Program-made: the position numbers and the translations under genes
Shown: positions 6,040 through 10,458 of the stretch, one piece after another
Layout: each line of letters starts with the position of its first letter
Position numbering within the stretch: position 1 is the stretch's first letter
Assembly: GCA_964543575.1 (NCBI GenBank)
Contig: CAZIYV010000120.1
Location: forward strand, 1 to 10,458
DNA length: 10,458 bases
Reading direction: 5' to 3'
Origin: Pelotomaculum_B sp964543575
Lineage (GTDB): Bacteria; Bacillota; Desulfotomaculia; Desulfotomaculales; Pelotomaculaceae
The notes under the pieces: model-generated
Told to the model about the DNA's origin: nothing
The model's database searches: none
The model's input: only the letters and a program-made list of their open reading frames with translations

Positions 6040-6297
6040 CTAATGTTGGGCATCTCGATCTACTAATTTGGCGATCATTTTGGCCAGGGATCTTTTTTCT
6101 TCCTCGGCGCCTACCTCCCATAACTCTTTGAGCAGGCGCTGCTCCCTATTCCCCGGATCAAAATTTGCGGCAAAAAAATCTCCCAGACGGTATGCCGTGT
6201 TATTAATCGTCTCATCGGACATACCCGCAAATTCAGCAGCGTTTACCGCCTTGCCAAGGGTTTTTTTCCAATCGTGCCACGAGGTACCGATTTCCAT
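6040..6297 (-). CDS. DUF3243 family protein (YmfJ-like)
   Basis: This 85-residue protein fits the DUF3243 family, represented by B. subtilis YmfJ, whose molecular function is not established to my knowledge. Diagnostic features are the opening W-x-x-W-K-x-x-L-G (WHDWKKTLGKAV), then AEFAGMSDETINNTAYRLGDFFA, then the D-P-x-N-x-E-x-x-L-L-K-E-L-W stretch (FDPGNREQRLLKELWEVG) and a helical end KRSLAKMIAKLV. It appears all-helical, soluble and without a signal peptide. The ATG start at 6295-6297 has GGGGGAGGTG a few bases upstream. It lies 169 bases after tldD on the same strand with no obvious terminator between, so tldD transcripts may continue into it, and it is closed by its own terminator at 6014-6036. 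An imperfect palindrome lies upstream (6383-6410). Confidence 0.88.
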   Translation of the reverse strand: MEIGTSWHDWKKTLGKAVNAAEFAGMSDETINNTAYRLGDFFAANFDPGNREQRLLKELWEVGAEEEKRSLAKMIAKLVDRDAQH

Positions 6298-6382
6298 TTG
6301 AACACCTCCCCCAGTATTTTAACCTGTGGCGGAGGCGCCTATTCTATAAGAAGACATTCCTTAACTTGTCGCATCAATTCGG

Positions 6383-6410
6383 TCTATGTTCGATTGAAAT
6401 CGAACCTACA
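6383..6410. repeat. Operator-like inverted repeat between tldD and the DUF3243 gene
   Basis: Two 13-base arms (6383-6395 and 6398-6410) around a 2-base centre match at 11 of 13 positions; the inner eight (GTTCGATT/AATCGAAC) are perfect. The 2-base centre is too short for an RNA loop, so a dimeric protein site is as likely as a hairpin. It is about 85 bases upstream of the DUF3243 start. Confidence 0.5.
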
Positions 6411-6466
6411 TTTTTCAGCCGCTTTAGCAGCACCAAGTCTGACCAGGACGGTTTATCGCAAGTTCC

Positions 6467-7885
6467 TTAAATCCGTCTGATCCGGGCGTTTGGCTCGCTC
6501 TTGGCGGTGCCTCCGACAATCAGCTGTTTTATGGCTATGGTTGGCTGAGCGTCGCTAACAGGGACGCCCTGGCCGTCTTTGCCGCAGGTACCGATAGTGA
6601 AACCGAGATCGCTGCCGACCATTTCCACTATGCGCAGAACTTCAGGTCCATTGCCGGTCAGGGTGGCGCCCCTCACCAGCGGGCCGATTTGACCGTCCTT
6701 GATCAGATAGCCTTCAGCCACGTCAAAAACGAAATCACCCGTGGTGGTGTTGACCTGGCCTCCCCCCATCTTCTTAACCAGCAGGCCGTTTTGGGTCTCC
6801 TTTATTATTTTTTCAGGGTCGGTCTTGCCAGGCGCGATACAGGTATTGCCCATGCGGGGTACAGGTTTGTGCTGGTAGGACTCCCGCCGGCCGTGGCCGT
6901 TAGACTGCCTGTTTTCTTTGAAAGCTGTAAGCCGGTCATACATAAAATCTGTCAGCACTCCATCTTCAATCAGGCTGACCTTGCGGGCAGGCACACCCTC
7001 GTCATCGAAACGATAGGAACCATACCTGTTGTCTATGGTGGCGTCATCATACACACTCACTTCTTTGGAGGCGACTACCTGTCCTTTTTTCCCCGCGTAT
7101 ACAGAAAGACTTTTCTGGACCAGATCGGCTTCAAGCCCATGCCCGCAGGCTTCATGCACCATGGTGCCCCCCGCCTCGGAGGCCATCACCACAGGCATTT
7201 TGCCGGCAGGGGCCGGTTTCGCATCGAGCATTTCCAGCGCTCTTCTGGCCGCCGAGGCAGCCACATCTTCCGGTGAGTTATTTTTAAATAATTCAAAACC
7301 ACACAGGCTTCCCACAGCTTCGTAACCGGTTTGTATGATTGACCCGGCGGAAGCTACGGCCTGAACCATCAGCCTTGTGCGGATCCGTTCATCTTCCACA
7401 TAATCCCCGTTGCTGTTGGCGATAGTAACCTTTTGCACCACGTCCCCGTATCCGACCATGACCTGTTTTATACGGTTTTGGTCAACCGCCCGCGCCGCTT
7501 TATCGGCGGCCTCAACCAGCGCTGCCTTCCTCTCGGTGGAGACGTCTTCAGGCCTTTCCTCGAAGTTAAAGTCAACCAGCGGCTTGACCCTGGTAAAATC
7601 AAGGTTAACTTCTTTTTTACCGCCAGTCGCGGCGTGGCTGACAATTTTGGCAGCTTCCAGCAGCCCTGCACGTGAAAGGTCGTTGGTATAAGCGTAAGCG
7701 GTCGAGTCGCCGGAAAGAACTCTGATCCCCGCGCCAGCCTCGACACCGGACAGTACACGCTCGATCTTGCCTGCCTCACAGCCTATACCAACATTGATTC
7801 TCTCCTCAACAAAAATATCGGCAAAGTCACCGCCGCTGGCAGTCGCCGCGTCGATAATCTCTTTTAGAACCTGTTTTTCAACCAG
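6467..7885 (-). CDS. tldD: TldD metalloprotease subunit, apparent CTG start
   Basis: TldD is the catalytic subunit of the TldD/E heterodimer, which cleaves unfolded peptides and leader peptides. From the CTG at 7883-7885 the protein is 472 residues, normal for the family. The metal site HEACGH is at 244-249 (H244, E245, H248) and the third ligand is C434 in TCGKDGQGV. The H-to-C spacing of 190 is close to the 192 of E. coli TldD (H262 to C454). TGDF and the C-terminal RGATLTGNGPEVL stretch are also present. Homology runs well upstream of the first in-frame ATG (7457-7459), for example residues 39-52 VGIGCEAGKIERVL and 62-71 GAGIRVLSGD. The frame is closed by a TGA three codons before the CTG. 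The gene follows the pil terminator, so it is probably its own unit. No RiPP precursor is seen nearby. Confidence 0.93.
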   Translation of the reverse strand: MVEKQVLKEIIDAATASGGDFADIFVEERINVGIGCEAGKIERVLSGVEAGAGIRVLSGDSTAYAYTNDLSRAGLLEAAKIVSHAATGGKKEVNLDFTRVKPLVDFNFEERPEDVSTERKAALVEAADKAARAVDQNRIKQVMVGYGDVVQKVTIANSNGDYVEDERIRTRLMVQAVASAGSIIQTGYEAVGSLCGFELFKNNSPEDVAASAARRALEMLDAKPAPAGKMPVVMASEAGGTMVHEACGHGLEADLVQKSLSVYAGKKGQVVASKEVSVYDDATIDNRYGSYRFDDEGVPARKVSLIEDGVLTDFMYDRLTAFKENRQSNGHGRRESYQHKPVPRMGNTCIAPGKTDPEKIIKETQNGLLVKKMGGGQVNTTTGDFVFDVAEGYLIKDGQIGPLVRGATLTGNGPEVLRIVEMVGSDLGFTIGTCGKDGQGVPVSDAQPTIAIKQLIVGGTAKSEPNARIRRI

Positions 7886-7890
7886 AGCAA

Positions 7891-7898
7891 ATCACCTC
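7891..7898 (-). promoter_or_regulatory. Shine-Dalgarno selecting the CTG start of tldD
   Basis: GAGGTGAT is a perfect 8-base match to the anti-SD complement, with GAGG 9 bases before the CTG at 7885. The nearby TTG triplets are out of frame, and the in-frame TGA lies inside this site, so only CTG is both in frame and correctly spaced. Confidence 0.75.
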
Positions 7899-7946
7899 AA
7901 AAAATATACATTTTAGTTACCGCTTATCATTACCATTAAGCTGTTT

Positions 7947-7976
7947 TTAATACAGATATTGGCTTGCCTATTACAA
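7947..7976 (-). promoter_or_regulatory. Weak SigA-like promoter candidate for tldD
   Basis: On the minus strand TTGTAA (7971-7976) and TATTAA (7947-7952) are 18 bases apart, each 4 of 6 to consensus. The position between the pil terminator and tldD is right, but the match could be chance in AT-rich sequence. Confidence 0.25.
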
Positions 7977-8004
7977 GTGATTAATACTATAATATCAGGT
8001 CTGC

Positions 8005-8041
8005 AAAAAAATACCACTGATTACTGTTTAATCAGCGGTAT
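8005..8041 (-). terminator. Strong rho-independent terminator of the pil operon
   Basis: On the minus strand a 12-base-pair stem (8030-8041 with 8011-8022, one G-U pair) with a 7-base loop runs into seven T. It lies 16 bases past the pilO stop and closes the pilMNO unit, so no pilP or pilQ follows here. Confidence 0.93.
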
Positions 8042-8057
8042 AACCTTGTTCCGGAAA

Positions 8058-8891
8058 CTATTTTTTGAGAATATATTCAGGATCGGCATTGAGTAGCTGG
8101 GTGTTTGCTGAACCGGTGTACGGTCCGCCCACGGGCAGGCTGACCGGACTTCGTGAACTAAGAGTGCCGGACAGCTCCGCATATGGCGCTATAGAAAAAG
8201 TTGGCCTGAAGACATTGCCGCGGCCCAGCAGCCACCTTGATACTTCTTCCAGGTAAAGCTTTCCTTCGGGATTTTTAGCGGAGAACATAACAATACCTAT
8301 TGTGGCCTTAACCGTGCCGGGAGCCGCTCCTACATTAACCGCAACCGCAGTATTTTTAGCGCCGGTAGATTGCTTGGACGATTGGCTGGTGGAGGATAAG
8401 CCGGAAGATATATTCAGACTCCTAATCTCAGCCAGGTTGGTTGATTTTTTCATCTGCTTGTCGATATCCTTACAAAACTCAATCAAGCCCAGGTAGTTGC
8501 CCTGAACACCTATTTTCAGGGGCAGTTCCAGCGAGTGCGTTTTTTCAATGATATCGCCCGGCTCTATTTCAGTAATGTCAACCCTCTCGGAAGCTGAGAT
8601 CAATCCCAGGAAAATAACATCAGAGCCATCCCTCATACTGCTTGTAAAAGGTTTGCCCTTAACCGCATACTCTTCTTTTACTTTATTAAACCTGTCATTC
8701 TCAGTCTTAAGGGAAGCAGCCGTGGCCTGTGCTCTGGATAAGTTAGCCCTGTTTTCTGTTAGCTCATTTTTAACCTGAGCATAGGCCTTAAATTGCGGGA
8801 CTAAAATAAAATAAATGGTACAAAAAACAATGCCGCCGCCGAACAGTACAATCATAAGCGCCTTTTCCCTTGTACTCAACCTGTTCCACAT
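8058..8891 (-). CDS. pilO: Type IV pilus inner-membrane assembly protein PilO
   Basis: PilO pairs with PilN in the membrane to form the alignment platform linking cytoplasmic PilM and the assembly ATPase to the pilus. The 277-residue protein has a short cytoplasmic N-terminus, one membrane helix (about 10-31), a coiled coil (35-75) and a ferredoxin-like domain (about 105-205: LPLKIGVQGNYLGLIEFCKDI, then AEIRSLNIS, then VKATIGIVMFS). Residues 161-192 are a Ser/Thr/Ala-rich insert before the last strand. Residues 205-277 are a C-terminal extension with NVFRP at 226-230 and a Ser/Pro/Gly-rich end. The ATG overlaps the pilN stop by one base (TAATG), with AAAGGAT 8 bases upstream, so translation is coupled. 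It is the last gene of the operon. Family assignment rests on architecture and position more than sequence. Confidence 0.88.
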   Translation of the reverse strand: MWNRLSTREKALMIVLFGGGIVFCTIYFILVPQFKAYAQVKNELTENRANLSRAQATAASLKTENDRFNKVKEEYAVKGKPFTSSMRDGSDVIFLGLISASERVDITEIEPGDIIEKTHSLELPLKIGVQGNYLGLIEFCKDIDKQMKKSTNLAEIRSLNISSGLSSTSQSSKQSTGAKNTAVAVNVGAAPGTVKATIGIVMFSAKNPEGKLYLEEVSRWLLGRGNVFRPTFSIAPYAELSGTLSSRSPVSLPVGGPYTGSANTQLLNADPEYILKK

Positions 8892-9526
8892 TACTTTTCA
8901 TCCTTTACTTTCGCGGTAATTTCAAATTTTGCCCCCTGGGCATCGGATTCTATTTTTACCAGCTTAACCTCTTCAAAATATGGCAGCGTGGTGAGGTTCC
9001 TGATAAAAACACCTATAGAGGGAACCGTTTGGGATATACCCTTGTAGTTAATTGTTTTGGGGCGGGAATATATGTCTGCTTCTTTTGGCTGCGCGTCGGC
9101 TTTGGCTGAGGCATCCGGCTTGGCGCTAACGTTTTGTTCCTTGGCAGCCGGGGTTTTGCTGGAAATATCTATATCAGTCAGCCACAAATCAACCGGCGCG
9201 ATATCACCCAGATCATAAAGCAGGTTGGACCAAGCCACGTGCTTTTTAAGAATCACATTGTATTCTTCCAGAGTAGCCTCGAGTTCTTTTCTTTCTTTTA
9301 CTATTCCTTCCACCCGGGACACCAGGGGCGACAGGGTAGCCAACTGCTGTTTATTTGATGCCAGCTCATTTTTCATGCTCATATAATTAATCAAAAGGAT
9401 GCCGTAGCCGCCAAGGATCACAGCTAACAGCAGGGTTGCGCCGCCGATAAGGATCAGCCGGCGGAAGTCTATGATCCCCTCTCGTTGAAGCTGCGGGGGC
9501 AGCAAGTTGACCTTATACGCGTACAT
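8891..9526 (-). CDS. pilN: Type IV pilus inner-membrane assembly protein PilN
   Basis: PilN binds cytoplasmic PilM through its N-terminal motif and PilO through its coiled coil and outer domain. The 211-residue protein shows the conserved motif NLLPP at residues 7-11, one membrane helix (about 23-46), a coiled coil (48-95) and a ferredoxin-like domain split by an insert: LWLTDIDIS (114-122), then a low-complexity Ala/Lys/Asp/Pro stretch (about 123-157), then INYKGISQ, PSIGVFIRNL, FEEVKLVKIE and FEITAKV. The ATG at 9524-9526 directly follows the pilM TAA with no spacer; GGGAG lies 12 bases upstream inside pilM. Coupling with both neighbours is expected. The insert makes the protein somewhat longer than many PilN proteins. 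Confidence 0.92.
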   Translation of the reverse strand: MYAYKVNLLPPQLQREGIIDFRRLILIGGATLLLAVILGGYGILLINYMSMKNELASNKQQLATLSPLVSRVEGIVKERKELEATLEEYNVILKKHVAWSNLLYDLGDIAPVDLWLTDIDISSKTPAAKEQNVSAKPDASAKADAQPKEADIYSRPKTINYKGISQTVPSIGVFIRNLTTLPYFEEVKLVKIESDAQGAKFEITAKVKDEK

Positions 9527-10458
9527 TTAACTGATCAACTCCCTTAAAGCCAGTCCAATAGCAATGGCGTACACTGGATCGTACACCTTGTCTGCCGCGA
9601 ATTCGATCTCAGGAACACCGATTTCGATAGGTATATCTAAAGAACTCTGCATTTCCCCCACAAAACCCTTAAGGTGACCCATGCCACCGCTTAAGATAAT
9701 CTTTTCAGCTGAAATGTTTTCCTGGGTGAAATAAAAATTTAACGACCTGCGCAGCTCTTTAGTAATTTCCAGGATGACATCCCGCAGCAGCTCAATTGTC
9801 CGGTCAGTCTGCTGACTGTAAAAATCATTTTCAAGTGAAGCAGCGGCTTCTTCTATTTGTGCAGTAAGGTCAGGTGGTGATGCTTCCTTTTCCTGTTTGC
9901 TTTCCTGACTATGAACTAAACTCAGGGCTGTATCAACTTCCGCAAGTATTCGCATTGCTTCCTGATAGTCAACCTCGTAGGTTCTCATAATAAAATCGGT
10001 TAATACCTCACAGCCCACCGGCAAAAGACGGACAAATTTGATTAGACCGTCCTTGACCAATACAAGATGAGATGTTTTTGCCCCAAAATCAACCAGAGCA
10101 ACTGTACCCCGCATATTTTTGCCAAAGACCCGCCACAGGGCAAAAGCCTGCAGGTCAGCCGCCGTAACCACCATACCGGCACGGGAGAAAATACTGTGGT
10201 ACTGATATACAGTCGTTAAAGGTACGGCCAGGAGCAGCACGTCCTGCCCTTCCTGATCTACTTTTTTATCGGTGGTTTCTGAGGCCCCCGACGCGGCGCC
10301 TTTAGGGGCGTAATCAAGGTTATCCACAGCGTCTGACAATCTTACATGCCGGATGATCAGTTGGTCAACCGGCGTAGGCACAAACTTTTGTATTTCAAAC
10401 TTGGCGGCCGATTCCAGTTCTTTATCGCTCAACCGGGGCAAACGGACTACCCGGCTGA
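9527..10458 (-). CDS. pilM: Type IV pilus assembly ATPase-like protein PilM (5' end outside window)
   Basis: PilM is an actin/FtsA-like cytoplasmic protein that binds the N-terminal tail of PilN. The frame is open through the window edge (VVRLPRLSDKELESA), so the TTG at 10441 is internal and not the start. Visible actin-fold motifs are VALVDFGAKTSHLVLVKDG (phosphate 1 region), a helical stretch ending ITKELRRSLNFYFTQ, and the adenosine motif EKIILSGGMGHLKGF. The C-terminus is AIAIGLALRELIS. Compared with compact PilM proteins there are two hydrophilic inserts, one before QDVLLLAVP (about DNLDYAPKGAASGASE onward) and one around HSQESKQEKEASPPD. It is first of the visible pilMNO genes; pilB, pilT and pilC may lie upstream to the right. 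Confidence 0.93.
   Translation of the reverse strand, partial: SRVVRLPRLSDKELESAAKFEIQKFVPTPVDQLIIRHVRLSDAVDNLDYAPKGAASGASETTDKKVDQEGQDVLLLAVPLTTVYQYHSIFSRAGMVVTAADLQAFALWRVFGKNMRGTVALVDFGAKTSHLVLVKDGLIKFVRLLPVGCEVLTDFIMRTYEVDYQEAMRILAEVDTALSLVHSQESKQEKEASPPDLTAQIEEAAASLENDFYSQQTDRTIELLRDVILEITKELRRSLNFYFTQENISAEKIILSGGMGHLKGFVGEMQSSLDIPIEIGVPEIEFAADKVYDPVYAIAIGLALRELIS

Noticed and set aside
6388..6405. GATTGAAAT resembling a CRISPR repeat end or LexA box
   Set aside because: There is only one copy with no spacers, and the half sites are in the opposite order to the Firmicute LexA box.
6689..7276. Long plus-strand open frame of 195 codons
   Set aside because: It lies wholly antisense to the catalytic part of tldD, whose family motifs are intact; composition of the overlapped gene explains the open frame.
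7468..7779. Minus-strand open frame of 103 codons overlapping tldD
   Set aside because: It is an alternative frame of the tldD N-terminal region; the tldD frame continues through it with recognisable homology.
10439..10441. TTG start of pilM
   Set aside because: The frame is open to the window end and the residues before it continue PilM-like sequence, so this is an internal leucine codon.

Overview
This window looks like a chromosomal segment of an anaerobic, spore-forming Firmicute of the Peptococcaceae/Desulfotomaculales type (Pelotomaculum-like). The evidence is the sporulation gene spoIIIAA, a CD1247-type protein, a YabG-like domain, a DUF3243 protein, frequent GTG/TTG starts behind strong Shine-Dalgarno sites, and a type IV pilus pilMNO set in a genome with Gram-positive sporulation genes. 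The genus is inferred from gene content and remembered gene order, not from a search.

All genes but one lie on the minus strand, so transcription runs from high to low coordinates. From the right: pilM (cut by the window end), pilN and pilO are tightly coupled and end at a strong terminator (8005-8041). Next comes tldD, which appears to start at CTG. A DUF3243 gene and a small gene homologous to the N-terminal domain of the sporulation protease YabG follow, each closed by its own terminator. Then comes pmbA/tldE, the expected partner of tldD. The two small genes therefore separate the two halves of the TldD/TldE protease.

A 250-base gap between pmbA and aroQ (3930-4200) holds a degenerate heptamer repeat. 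Downstream are aroQ (type II dehydroquinase), an Xaa-Pro peptidase, efp and a CD1247-type zinc-ribbon gene, probably co-transcribed. They end at a bidirectional terminator (1116-1162) shared with the only plus-strand gene, a small Pro/Tyr-rich single-pass membrane protein at 776-1117. That gene diverges from spoIIIAA, whose 5' two-thirds occupies 1-614 and runs off the left edge.

Functionally this is mostly a conserved housekeeping and sporulation neighbourhood (chorismate pathway, EF-P, aminopeptidase, SpoIIIA channel ATPase) next to pilus assembly and TldD/E proteolysis. I see no mobile element, tRNA, rRNA or CRISPR array. The points most worth a second look are the CTG start of tldD, the orphan YabG-like domain with a SigK-like promoter, the altered GPN motif of AroQ, and the heptamer repeat.
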